Notes under the pieces: model-generated
What the model saw: only the letters and a program-made list of their open reading frames with translations
What the model was told of the DNA's origin: nothing
Databases searched by the model: none
From: Actinomycetota bacterium
GTDB taxonomy: Bacteria > Actinomycetota > Thermoleophilia > Gaiellales > Gaiellaceae
Length of the DNA: 43,506 nt
Direction of reading: 5' to 3'
Assembly: GCA_004366385.1 (NCBI GenBank)
Contig: SIRU01000065.1
Location: forward strand, 1 to 43,506
Program-made: the position numbers and the translations under genes
Shown: in pieces, positions 1 through 7,416 of the stretch
How the letters are laid out: each line of letters begins with the position of its first letter
Numbering within the stretch: the first letter of the stretch is position 1

Positions 1-5
1 ATGGG

Positions 6-95
6 TGGGGGAAGGGCGCCGGCCTCGAACCGGAACCGGCTCACGCCGGTCGACCGCTTCTCACGCGGTCGTCCCGCCTCGGGAGTCAACCCTCC
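6..95 (-). tRNA. class II tRNA-like gene, anticodon GAG, non-canonical cloverleaf
   Basis: Read on the minus strand this folds into a full cloverleaf. The anticodon arm has a 6-bp stem GACCGC/GCGGTC and the 7-nt loop GTGAGAA, giving anticodon GAG (Leu codons CUC/CUU). The long variable arm has a 6-bp stem and tetraloop GTGA. The T arm is CCGG-TTCGAGG-CCGG with a canonical T loop. The best fit with an encoded CCA (8..6) is a 9-bp acceptor (95-87 with 18-10, one U-C mismatch) plus a 4-bp T stem and a short D arm (TCCCG-AGG-CGGGA). A conventional 7/5 reading is possible but leaves a T-stem mismatch, extra bases before the D stem and CCA out of register. The discriminator is C, unlike normal Leu (A) or Ser (G), and base 37 is A. 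It may be a divergent tRNA-Leu, an allo-tRNA/Sec-like tRNA or a decaying tRNA. Confidence 0.55.
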
Positions 96-184
96 GCCGG
101 GATCCAAGGTAGGGCGTGGCCGGTACTCAGAAGAGCCCTCGTCACGAGGTCGGCACGCACTCGGCTCCGACTTGTGACGAAGCG

Positions 185-1501
185 CTAGCCGAGCAACGAC
201 AACGCCGCCGCGCGCAGCATCTCCACGCCGAGCTCGAGGTCGTCGACGTGCGTCCGCTCGTTCGCGGAGTGGATGAGCATCGTCGCGAGCTGCGTGTCCA
301 TCGCCTTCATCGGGAAGAAGCCGTACGCGACGGTGCCGTACGCCTCGCGCAGATAGTGGCTGTCGGTGAAGCCCGGACAGGCGACCGGCGCCAGCTTCGC
401 GCCCTCCTCGATGCCCTCCGTGAACTCGGCGAGCGCGTCCCAGAGCGGCGTCTCGATCGGGGAGCGCGTCCCGCCCGTCGCCTCCGTCCAGACGAGCTCG
501 TACTCGCCGTGGCCGAGCGCGGCGCGGAGCAACGCCTCAGCGTCCTCGGGCGTCTGCTCCGGGAGCAGCCGGCAGTCGACGACGACCTCGCAGAGCGCGG
601 GGATCACGTTCCGCTGGTCGGACGCGTGCGCCATGGTCGGGGAGAGCGTGAGCGAAAGGAGCGGCTCGACGAGCGCCGGCAGCAGCGGATGCACGTCAGC
701 CGCCCGCGCGAGCGCCTCCTCGACCGGCGGCGCCTCGCCGAGGATCGCCTCGAGGAAGCCGCGCGCCTCCGGGATCATCTCCCGCGGCGGCACGTACGAG
801 CCGAGGACGTCGACGTAGCGCGCCGCCTTCACGAGCGCGTTGTCCGCGATCCCGGGCATGGAGCCGTGCCCGCTCCGCCCGTGCACGCGCAAGGTGAACG
901 GCGCGGACATCTTCTCCGCGGTCGCGCAGACGTACACCGGACTCCCGCCGAGCTCGAGCCGCTGGCCGCCACCCTCGTTGATCGCGTAGTCGCAGCGCGC
1001 CGCGTCCGGGTGAGCCTCCACGAGCCACACGAGCCCGTACCCGTCGCTCCCGCCCACCTCCTCGTCCGCAACCGAGAGGTAGACGAGGTCGCCCGACGGC
1101 TGGAAGCCCTCACGGACGAGCGAGGCGAACGCCACCGCGGAGGCCGCGGCCTGGTCCTTCATGTCGAGCGCGCCGCGCCCCCACACCTCGCCGTCGACGA
1201 GGTCACCGGACCACGGGCCCCGCTCCCACTCCGCGGGATCGGCGAGGACGGTGTCCGTGTGGGAGAGGAACGCGAGCGAAGGCCCGTCGCCGCCCTTCAC
1301 CCGCGCCACGACGTTCGGGCGGTCCGGGTCTCGGCCGAGGAGGTCGGCCTCGATCCCGTTCAGCGCGAAGTACTCGTGCAGGAGCCGCGCCGCGCGGATC
1401 TCGTTCCCGGGCGGGTTGACGGTGTTCACGCGCAGGAGCTCCTGGAGGAGCACGGTCGCCTCGTCGCGAAGCGACGTGCGCGGCTCGGTCTCAGCCTTCA
1501 C
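185..1501 (-). CDS. M20-family metallo-amidohydrolase (ArgE/DapE-like)
   Basis: A 438-residue zinc-dependent hydrolase of the acetylornithine deacetylase/succinyl-diaminopimelate desuccinylase family, which cleaves amide bonds of N-acylated amino acids or peptides. Visible motifs in family order are LSHTDTV (first zinc ligand His and catalytic Asp), GRGALDMK (bridging Asp) and DEEVGG (catalytic Glu and ligand). A dimerisation lid domain follows around HGRSGHGSMPG, and the last His lies in LIHSANERTH. The GTG start overlaps the 3' end of the upstream kynA by 11 bp, so the two are probably co-transcribed and translationally coupled. Substrate cannot be read from sequence. The link to kynA makes a kynurenine-pathway acyl compound possible but unproven. 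Length is normal for the family. Confidence 0.88.
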   Translation of the reverse strand: MKAETEPRTSLRDEATVLLQELLRVNTVNPPGNEIRAARLLHEYFALNGIEADLLGRDPDRPNVVARVKGGDGPSLAFLSHTDTVLADPAEWERGPWSGDLVDGEVWGRGALDMKDQAAASAVAFASLVREGFQPSGDLVYLSVADEEVGGSDGYGLVWLVEAHPDAARCDYAINEGGGQRLELGGSPVYVCATAEKMSAPFTLRVHGRSGHGSMPGIADNALVKAARYVDVLGSYVPPREMIPEARGFLEAILGEAPPVEEALARAADVHPLLPALVEPLLSLTLSPTMAHASDQRNVIPALCEVVVDCRLLPEQTPEDAEALLRAALGHGEYELVWTEATGGTRSPIETPLWDALAEFTEGIEEGAKLAPVACPGFTDSHYLREAYGTVAYGFFPMKAMDTQLATMLIHSANERTHVDDLELGVEMLRAAALSLLG

Positions 1502-2219
1502 CGGCGTCCTCCTCCTTCGACAGCGCCGTGAGGTCGTTCCGGACCTCCCACAGCTCCGGGAACGAGGTCTTCGTGATCAGGCGGCCGAGGAGCTCGACGG
1601 GCGTGCCCTGCGTCCCGACGACCTTGTCGCCGATCACGCGCGCGACGGTCTGGTAGTGGCGCATGCGCCAGAGCTGCGCCTGCTCGTCGAGCTCGATCAG
1701 GGCCTCGGCGAGCCGGTACAGGTCCTCGTGCTCGCGCCCACGCACGTAGACGTCGCGGACCGAGAGGCCCTCGGCGCGACGCGCGGCGTGGAACGCCTGC
1801 CCGAGCCGTGGCAGGACCTTGCGGAGCTCGTTCCAGCCCGGCGAGTCGAACCCCGACCCGTGCCCGAGGACCTTGCGGATCTCCTGGTACTCCCACGGCG
1901 ACATGCGCTCGAGCATGTCGAGCTGCTGGACGAGGAAGCGGATGCAGAGCGCCGCACGGTCGAGCAGGCGAAGCGCGGCCTGCACGTCACCCTCCTCGAC
2001 GAGCCGCGCGGCCTCGTCCGCGTCGTTCCACGCGAGCTTCAGCCAGAGCTCGGAGGACTGGTGCGTGACCTGGAAGAGGAGCTCGTCGCGGTGCACCCAC
2101 TCGTCCGCGGTCTTCTGCAGCTTGAGCAACTCCTCGGTGTTCAGGTAGCGCTCGTAGTCGGATGCCGCGTCGCCCGCGAGCACCGGCTGCGAGTAGTCCT
2201 CCACCTCGTGACCCGCCAC
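1491..2219 (-). CDS. kynA: tryptophan 2,3-dioxygenase
   Basis: Heme enzyme that opens the indole ring of L-tryptophan with O2 to give N-formyl-kynurenine, the first step of the kynurenine pathway; cytoplasmic. The family signatures are clear: YLNTEELLKLQ near residue 25, DELLFQVTHQSSELWLK near residues 45-61 (His53 matches the active-site His), and the helix WRMRHYQTVARVIGDKVVG near residue 180 that supplies the proximal heme His, followed by the GTQGT substrate loop. It is 242 residues from a GTG start, somewhat shorter than the usual 270-280, with the missing part at the ends rather than the core. It is first in a two-gene operon with the M20 hydrolase. No kynurenine formamidase or kynureninase lies in the window. 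Confidence 0.93.
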   Translation of the reverse strand: MAGHEVEDYSQPVLAGDAASDYERYLNTEELLKLQKTADEWVHRDELLFQVTHQSSELWLKLAWNDADEAARLVEEGDVQAALRLLDRAALCIRFLVQQLDMLERMSPWEYQEIRKVLGHGSGFDSPGWNELRKVLPRLGQAFHAARRAEGLSVRDVYVRGREHEDLYRLAEALIELDEQAQLWRMRHYQTVARVIGDKVVGTQGTPVELLGRLITKTSFPELWEVRNDLTALSKEEDAGEG

Positions 2220-2239
2220 GACCGGAGCATACTTCGGCG

Positions 2240-3487
2240 GTGGCCGACCTCTTCTCGGAAGCCGCCGGCGACCGGCTCGCCGAGAGCGCCCCGCTGGCCG
2301 TGCGGCTGCGGCCGACGACGCTCGAGGGCCTCGTGGGGCAGGGCCACGTGCTCGGGGAAGGCTCGGCGCTGCGGCTCGCGATCGAGCAGGACCGGCCGCC
2401 TTCGATGATCCTCTTCGGGCCGCCGGGGACGGGGAAGACGACGATCGCGCGGATCGTCGCCGAGCGCACGGGCGCGGCCTTCGAGGAGCTCTCCGCGGTC
2501 TCCGCGCGCGTCGACGACGTGCGCGCGGTGATCGCGCGGGCCCGCGACCGGCTCGGCGGCAACGGCCGGCGGACGATCCTCTTCATCGACGAGATCCACC
2601 GCTTCAACAAGGCGCAGCAGGACTCGGTGCTGCACGCGGTCGAGGACGGGCTCGTCACGCTCATCGGGGCGACGACCGAGAACCCGTACTTCGAGGTGAA
2701 CTCGGCGCTGCTCTCGCGCTGCACCGTGATCGAGCTGCAGGCGCTCTCGGACGAAGAGGTCGCCGTCGTGCTGCGCCGTGGCGCGGCCGAGCTCGGGACG
2801 GAGCTCTCCGACGAGCTCGCCGCGCTCGTCGCGACCCGAGCCGGAGGCGACGCGCGCGCCGCGCTCCAGATCCTCGAGCTCGTCGCCGAGACCGCACGCG
2901 CCGAAGGCGTCCCCATCTCCGAGGAGCACGTCCTCGACGCGGCCCGCAAGCGGCCGCTCAGGTACGACCGCAAGGGCGACCAGCACTACGACTTCGCGTC
3001 CGCGTTCATCAAGTCGATGCGCGGCGGCGATGCGGACGCGACGGTCTACTACCTCGCGGCGATGCTGGAGGCCGGCGAGGACCCGCGGTTCATCGCGCGG
3101 CGCATGGTCATCCTCGCCTCCGAGGACGTGGGCAACGCCGACCCGCAGGCGCTCGTCGTCGCGGTAGCGGCGGCGCAGGCCCTCGAGCACGTCGGGCTCC
3201 CGGAGGCACAGCTCAACCTCGCGCAGGCGGCGATCTACCTCGCGCGCGCGCCGAAGTCGAACGCGTCCGCGGTCGCGATCTGGGAGGCGCGGCGCGACGT
3301 CCGCGAGCACGGGAACGCCCGGCCGCCGCTCATGCTCCGCTCGACGGGACACGAGGGCGCGACGGCGGCGCGAGGACACGGCGAGGGCTACGTCTACCCG
3401 CACGACGACCCGGAGGGGTTCGAGGTCTCGTACCTCCCCGAGGATCTCCGGGGCCGCCGCTACTACCGACCCGACGACGGTGAGTGA
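2240..3487 (+). CDS. rarA: replication-associated recombination protein A (RarA/MgsA AAA+ ATPase)
   Basis: AAA+ ATPase related to clamp-loader subunits that acts at stalled replication forks. The chosen start is GTG at 2240, giving VADLFSEAAG..., because the family begins almost exactly there; earlier starts would run antisense into kynA. Walker A GPPGTGKT is at residues 60-67, Walker B ILFIDEIHRFNK near 115, sensor 1 GATTENP near 143, and the C-terminal tetramerisation/MgsA region contains PLRYDRKGDQHYDFASAFIKS and the conserved end DDPEGFEVSYLPEDLRGRRYY. Length is 415 residues, typical. Only about 20 bp separate it from divergently read kynA. The last 8 bp overlap the next gene, suggesting coupling. 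Confidence 0.95.
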   Translation: MADLFSEAAGDRLAESAPLAVRLRPTTLEGLVGQGHVLGEGSALRLAIEQDRPPSMILFGPPGTGKTTIARIVAERTGAAFEELSAVSARVDDVRAVIARARDRLGGNGRRTILFIDEIHRFNKAQQDSVLHAVEDGLVTLIGATTENPYFEVNSALLSRCTVIELQALSDEEVAVVLRRGAAELGTELSDELAALVATRAGGDARAALQILELVAETARAEGVPISEEHVLDAARKRPLRYDRKGDQHYDFASAFIKSMRGGDADATVYYLAAMLEAGEDPRFIARRMVILASEDVGNADPQALVVAVAAAQALEHVGLPEAQLNLAQAAIYLARAPKSNASAVAIWEARRDVREHGNARPPLMLRSTGHEGATAARGHGEGYVYPHDDPEGFEVSYLPEDLRGRRYYRPDDGE

Positions 3488-3860
3488 CGAGCCGGTCGTG
3501 CTCGTCGACGCGCGGAACGCCATGCGGTCGCGGTGGCCGAACCTCCACGAGGACCGGTTCCTCCAGTTGACGCGCGCGTGGGGCGAGGACGAGGGCGTCC
3601 GCCTCGTCGTCGTGTTCGATGGCCCTGCGCCGGGAGACCTCGTCGGCGTTCACGAGCTCGACGAGCGGACGACCCTCGTCGGGACGGGCGGCGACATCGC
3701 CGACGACTGGATCGCGGAGCATGCGCCGACGCTGGGGGACCGCGTGTGGCTCGTCTCCTCCGACCGCGGCCTGCGCGCGCGCGTCCCGGGCGTGGAACGC
3801 GTCATCGGCGGCGGATCGTTCGCCGGCCGGCTGGAGGCGCTCGAGCAGGATCGAGCCTGA
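3480..3860 (+). CDS. NYN/YacP-like putative ribonuclease domain protein
   Basis: A 126-residue protein with a PIN-like NYN fold. An N-terminal strand ends in a conserved Asp (VVLVDARNAMRSRWPNL), a second acidic strand follows (LVVVFDGPAP), then GGDIADDWIAEHAP with paired acidic residues, and VWLVSSDRGLRARV near the C-terminus. These are the usual positions of the metal-binding aspartates of PIN/NYN nucleases such as YacP (Rae1), so RNA cleavage is a reasonable inference. The GTG start overlaps the rarA stop by 8 bp, placing it in the same transcript. The family is known only by weak similarity and the substrate is unknown. Confidence 0.7.
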   Translation: MSDEPVVLVDARNAMRSRWPNLHEDRFLQLTRAWGEDEGVRLVVVFDGPAPGDLVGVHELDERTTLVGTGGDIADDWIAEHAPTLGDRVWLVSSDRGLRARVPGVERVIGGGSFAGRLEALEQDRA

Positions 3861-3886
3861 CTGCACGGTTACTATCGCGCGACGCC

Positions 3887-4345
3887 ATGGCCGTGACGAC
3901 GAGTGAGAAGGCGCCCGAGTTCGACCTCGAGGTGAATCACGGGGAGCGCGTGCGGCTCTCGGACTTCCGGGGCCGCTCGAACGTCCTGCTCGTGTTCCAC
4001 CCCTTCGCGTTCACACCGGTGTGCGAGGAGGAGGCGCGCGACCTCCAGGAGAACCTCGAGTCCTTCACGAACGCGCAGACGGAGATCGTCTTCGTGTCCT
4101 GCGACTCCGCGCCCGCACGGCAGGCGTGGAAGGAGGAGATCGGCGCGGAGTTCACGTTCGCGTCCGACTTCTGGTCGCACGGCGCGGCTGCGAAGGCCTA
4201 CGGCGTGTTCAACGACGAGAACGGCGCGCCGCACCGCGGCACGTTCCTGATCGACAAGGACGGGACCGTGATCTGGTCGCTCGTGAAGTGGTCGGACGAG
4301 CGACGGACGGAGATGGTTCCGGAATCGCTCGAGACCCTCGCGTGA
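3887..4345 (+). CDS. peroxiredoxin, AhpE/AhpC-TSA type
   Basis: A 152-residue thioredoxin-fold peroxidase that reduces H2O2 and organic hydroperoxides. The active-site signature HPFAFTPVCEEE places the peroxidatic cysteine at residue 46, preceded by the conserved Pro and Thr. A second cysteine lies in FVSCDSAPARQAW, where many Prx proteins keep Ser or Asp. The tail has the family strand GTFLIDKDGTVIWSLV. The layout resembles mycobacterial AhpE, a 1-Cys enzyme; whether the second Cys resolves the disulfide is not clear. ATG at 3887 is the only start that fits the family N-terminus. The stop codon overlaps the next gene start by 4 bp (GTGA). Confidence 0.92.
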   Translation: MAVTTSEKAPEFDLEVNHGERVRLSDFRGRSNVLLVFHPFAFTPVCEEEARDLQENLESFTNAQTEIVFVSCDSAPARQAWKEEIGAEFTFASDFWSHGAAAKAYGVFNDENGAPHRGTFLIDKDGTVIWSLVKWSDERRTEMVPESLETLA

Positions 4346-5115
4346 GCCTCCACGTCGAGCGCTTCGGCGGGCCGGGCGGGCCGCGGGTCGTCTGCCTGCA
4401 CGGCGTGACGAGCCACGGCCGCCACTTCGCGAAGCTCGCAGAGGCGCTCGCCGGTTTCGAGGTGCTCGCTCCGGACCTGCTCGGCCACGGAGCGTCGCCG
4501 TACGAGCCGCCGTGGTCGCTCGAGGCGCACGTGGACGCGGTGGTCGAGGCCGTCGATGCCGAGCCTGCCTTCCTCGTCGGCCACTCGTTCGGCGGGCGGC
4601 TCGCGTTCGAGCTCGCCGCCCGCGCGCCGAAGCTCGTGCCCCGGCTCGTGCTGCTCGATCCCGCGATCCACCTCCTCCCGCACGTGGGACTGTGGGCGGC
4701 CGAGAACGCACGCAAGGAGCGCGCGTACGTCTCCTTCGCAGAGGGGATCGACCAGCGCTACGTCGAGAGCCAGCTCCAGCGCGCGCCGCGCGAGCTCGTC
4801 GAGGAGGAGCTCGAGGGTCACCTCGTCTGGACCGAGGACGACCTGTACCGCTACCGATACTCGCAGTCTGCGGTCGTCGCCGCGTACGGTGAGATGGCGT
4901 CGCAGCCGCCCCCGTTCGAACGCGTGCGCGTCCCGACGCTCCTCGTCCTCGGCGAGGAGTCGTACCTCCCGTACGACCATCTCCTGGACGCGCACCGCGA
5001 GGCGCTCGGGGACCTGCTCGAGGTCGTCGTCGTGCCGGGTGGGCACACGGTGCTGTGGGACGCGCTCGAGGAGACGAGCGCCGCGGTCGCCGGGTTCCTG
5101 TCCGGCGACCGATGA
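4342..5115 (+). CDS. alpha/beta-fold hydrolase
   Basis: A 257-residue alpha/beta hydrolase. The oxyanion region is CLHGVTSHGRHF, the early strand APDLLGHGASP is typical, and the nucleophile elbow is GHSFGG (Ser82). The catalytic His is in PGGHTVLWD near residue 235. A cap region of about 80 residues lies between. The GTG start overlaps the peroxiredoxin stop (GTGA), so the pair is almost certainly one operon. Substrate is not predictable; such enzymes next to peroxiredoxins may be esterases or haloperoxidase-like hydrolases, but that is only context. Confidence 0.88.
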   Translation: MSLHVERFGGPGGPRVVCLHGVTSHGRHFAKLAEALAGFEVLAPDLLGHGASPYEPPWSLEAHVDAVVEAVDAEPAFLVGHSFGGRLAFELAARAPKLVPRLVLLDPAIHLLPHVGLWAAENARKERAYVSFAEGIDQRYVESQLQRAPRELVEEELEGHLVWTEDDLYRYRYSQSAVVAAYGEMASQPPPFERVRVPTLLVLGEESYLPYDHLLDAHREALGDLLEVVVVPGGHTVLWDALEETSAAVAGFLSGDR

Positions 5116-5171
5116 GTCACCAGTCGCCTGTCAGTCTCTGAGTCGACGCGGCCGGTGCAGGCCGCCGGGAC

Positions 5172-5178
5172 AAGGAGG
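5172..5178 (+). promoter_or_regulatory. strong Shine-Dalgarno AAGGAGG for the YCII-domain gene
   Basis: AAGGAGG lies 9 bases before the ATG at 5188. An out-of-frame ATG at 5181 sits between them. This fixes the start of the YCII gene and implies high translation compared with the weak or absent Shine-Dalgarno sites of most neighbours. Confidence 0.75.
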
Positions 5179-5187
5179 CAATGAGAG

Positions 5188-5529
5188 ATGCCGCGCTACC
5201 TGATCTCGTTCGACGACGGCTGGATGACCTTCCCCGAGGAGGATCTGCCCGACGTCGCCGCGGCTGCGCACGCGGTGGCCCAGGAGGCCGAGGACGCCGG
5301 CGTCTGGGTGTTCGGCGGCGGCCTGCACTCCCATGAGCAGGTGAGCCTGGTGGGCACCGACGGGACGGTCACCGACGGCCCGTCCGCAGCGAAGAACGCG
5401 TACATCGGCGGCTTCTCGATCCTCGATGTGCCCTCGCGCGAGGAGGCGCTGGAGTGGGCCGCGAAGCTCGCCGTCGCGTGCCGCTGCGCGCAGGAGGTCC
5501 GCGAGTTCGGGCCCGGCTCGAAACCCTGA
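5188..5529 (+). CDS. YCII/DGPF-domain protein
   Basis: A 113-residue protein with the ferredoxin-like YCII fold. The family signature is present as TDGPSAAKNAYIGGFSILDV (DGP..., then GGF.I.D), followed by the helix EEALEWAAKLAVACR. Members act as small stand-alone enzymes or as subunits near sigma factors and antibiotic biosynthesis genes, and their chemistry is largely unknown. A strong Shine-Dalgarno precedes the start. It is read towards the AAC-like gene, ending only 4 bp from it. Cysteines near residue 99 are not a known motif. Confidence 0.8.
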   Translation: MPRYLISFDDGWMTFPEEDLPDVAAAAHAVAQEAEDAGVWVFGGGLHSHEQVSLVGTDGTVTDGPSAAKNAYIGGFSILDVPSREEALEWAAKLAVACRCAQEVREFGPGSKP

Positions 5530-5533
5530 TCTC

Positions 5534-6067
5534 TCACCAGACGTCGCCGTAGCGCCAATCGCAGGCGAGCGGGCCCGTGAGATCGAGGTCCGGGCTCGTC
5601 GGCGTGCGAAGGACGAGCACGCCGCCGTCGTCCTCGTCGGTGCGCGTGAGCCCGGACGGCGCGAGCACGTACGTGGGGCCGAGCCAGCGTTCCCAACCGG
5701 TGCGCTCGTAGAAGCCCTCGAGCCCGGTCGAGAGCGCGCCGAGGTCGTACGCGGCCGCGATCACGCGCTCGGCCTCGGCCATGACCGCACGCCCATGGCC
5801 TTCTCGCCTGCGATCGCGCCGGACGGCGACGGCCTCCACGTAGCCCGTGCGGATCGGGAGCTCCCCGTGCAGGAGCTGCCGCTGGACGACTGCCGCGTGC
5901 GCGATCGACGAGCCGTTCTCGCGCAGCAGCACGTGGAGCCCGCCGAGCGCGTGCTCGAAGTCCTCGTCCGCGAAGCCCCCGTCGAACGCGTCGACCAGGA
6001 AGGCGTGCAGCTCGTCACGCTCGCGACCGCTGAGGTCGGCCGTGTGGACGACGGAGAGCAGCGTTAT
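5534..6067 (-). CDS. aminoglycoside 2'-N-acetyltransferase-like GNAT, AAC(2')-I family
   Basis: The 177-residue product follows the AAC(2')-I family along its whole length. It has VVHTADLSG at the start, LGGLHVLL, IAHAAVVQRQL, GYVEAVAVRRDRR with the acetyl-CoA loop, YDLGALS, WLGPTYVLAPSGLTRT, DDGGVLVL, and the family-typical end CDWRYGDVW. Known members (Mycobacterium AAC(2')-Ic, Providencia AAC(2')-Ia) acetylate the 2'-amine of gentamicin- and tobramycin-type aminoglycosides, and some may modify cell-wall or thiol compounds. No ATG, GTG or TTG exists at the N-terminus. The reading frame continues to ATA at 6067, which overlaps the upstream aminotransferase stop as ATAA. CTG at 6061 is the alternative. 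Co-transcription with the catabolic genes is likely. Confidence 0.85.
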   Translation of the reverse strand: MTLLSVVHTADLSGRERDELHAFLVDAFDGGFADEDFEHALGGLHVLLRENGSSIAHAAVVQRQLLHGELPIRTGYVEAVAVRRDRRREGHGRAVMAEAERVIAAAYDLGALSTGLEGFYERTGWERWLGPTYVLAPSGLTRTDEDDGGVLVLRTPTSPDLDLTGPLACDWRYGDVW

Positions 6068-7416
6068 GCGTCGACGTGCTCGTCGGCGATGGCGAGCACC
6101 TCGTCGAGGATCGCGATCCCCTCGTCCACCTCGTCGCGCGTGATCGTCAGCGGCGGGACGACCATGATCACGTTCCAGTGCGTCATCAGGTAGAGGCCGC
6201 GCTCGAGCGCCGCCTTCGCCATCCGCGCGACCGGGGCCGCCGCGTCGCCCGACGCGTTGAACGGGACGAGCATCTCGCGCGTCTCCCGGCTCTTCACGAG
6301 CTCCACGCCCCAGAAGCAGCCGAGCCCGCGCACGTCGCCGATCGACGGGTGGCCGGCGGCGAGCCCGCGCAGCCGCTCGCCCAGGTACGCGCCTACCTCG
6401 GCCGCGTTCTCGACGACGCCCTCCTCGCGGAAGGCCTCGATCGACGCCACCGCCGACGCGCACGCGAGCGGGTGCCCCGCGTACGTCAGGCCGCCGGGGA
6501 AGAACCGCGAGCGCACCCACTCCTTCAGATGCTCGCGGATGACCATCGCGCCCAGCGGGACGTAGCCCGAGTTGATGCCCTTCGCGACCGTGAGAATGTC
6601 CGGGACGACGTCCCAGTTCTCGCACGCGAACCAGCGGCCGGTTCGCCCGAAGCCCGCCATCACCTCGTCCAGCACGAGCAGGATCCCGTGCCGGTCGCAG
6701 ACCTCGCGGATCGACTGCAGGTAGCAGTCGGGCGGCGGGATGATCCCGTTCGTCCCCGTGACCGTCTCGAGGACGACGGCCGCGACCGTGTGCGCGCCCT
6801 CGTACTCGAGGATCTCCTCGAGGTGCGGAGCCCCCGAGCACACCGGGCACGGATCCGGGTGCCCCGCCGGGCAGCGGTACGTGTACGGGTCGAACATCCG
6901 GACGACGCCCGGCATCCCGGGCTCGTTCGGCCAGCGGCGCGGGTCGCCCGTGAGCGAGATCGAGCCGTGCGTGGCCCCGTGGTACGAGCGGTAGCGGACG
7001 ACGATCTTGTGGCGACCGGTCGCGAGCCGCGCGAGCTTGATCGCGTTCTCGTTCGCCTCCGCGCCCGAGTTCGTGAAGAAGGACATGCAGAGGTCGCCGG
7101 GCGTGACCTCGGCGAGCAGCCGCCCGAGCTGCGAGCGCGACTCGCTCGCCATCGGCGGGCCGATCGTCGCGAGCCGGTCGGCCTGCTCCTTGATCGCCGC
7201 GACGATCCTCGGGTGCTGGTGACCGATGTTGACGTTGACGAGCTGCGACGCGAAGTCGAGGTAGCGCTTCCCGTCGTAGTCCCAGAAGTAGCGCCCCTCC
7301 GCGCCGGCGACCGGGATCGGCTGGATGGCGTCCTGCACCGACCACGAGTAGAGGACGTACTCCTTGGCGTCCTCGACGATCCGGGCGCCGAGGTTGGCGT
7401 CGGTCTCGACGGCCAT
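6064..7416 (-). CDS. class III PLP-dependent aminotransferase (omega-amino acid type)
   Basis: A 450-residue fold-type I transaminase. It shows the PLP phosphate region TNSGAEANENAIKLAR, YRSYHGATHG, the PLP-binding Asp in LVLDEVMAGFGRTG, and the Schiff-base lysine in TVAKGINSGYVPLGA (Lys279). Class III enzymes move terminal amino groups to pyruvate or 2-oxoglutarate. Its operon partner is the dihydropyrimidinase directly upstream (TGATG, 1-bp overlap), so beta-alanine or beta-aminoisobutyrate is a likely amino donor, by inference. An insert at residues 182-193, CPAGHPDPCPVC, carries three cysteines that could bind a metal or form a disulfide. The stop TAA overlaps the possible ATA start of the acetyltransferase gene. 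Confidence 0.9.
   Translation of the reverse strand: MAVETDANLGARIVEDAKEYVLYSWSVQDAIQPIPVAGAEGRYFWDYDGKRYLDFASQLVNVNIGHQHPRIVAAIKEQADRLATIGPPMASESRSQLGRLLAEVTPGDLCMSFFTNSGAEANENAIKLARLATGRHKIVVRYRSYHGATHGSISLTGDPRRWPNEPGMPGVVRMFDPYTYRCPAGHPDPCPVCSGAPHLEEILEYEGAHTVAAVVLETVTGTNGIIPPPDCYLQSIREVCDRHGILLVLDEVMAGFGRTGRWFACENWDVVPDILTVAKGINSGYVPLGAMVIREHLKEWVRSRFFPGGLTYAGHPLACASAVASIEAFREEGVVENAAEVGAYLGERLRGLAAGHPSIGDVRGLGCFWGVELVKSRETREMLVPFNASGDAAAPVARMAKAALERGLYLMTHWNVIMVVPPLTITRDEVDEGIAILDEVLAIADEHVDA

Noticed and set aside
6-95. tRNA-Sec gene.
   Set aside because: The shape is similar but the anticodon is GAG, not TCA, and no selenocysteine genes are nearby.
116-1531. Plus-strand Arg-rich open frame opposite the M20 gene.
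   Set aside because: Typical antisense shadow in high-GC DNA with no motif.
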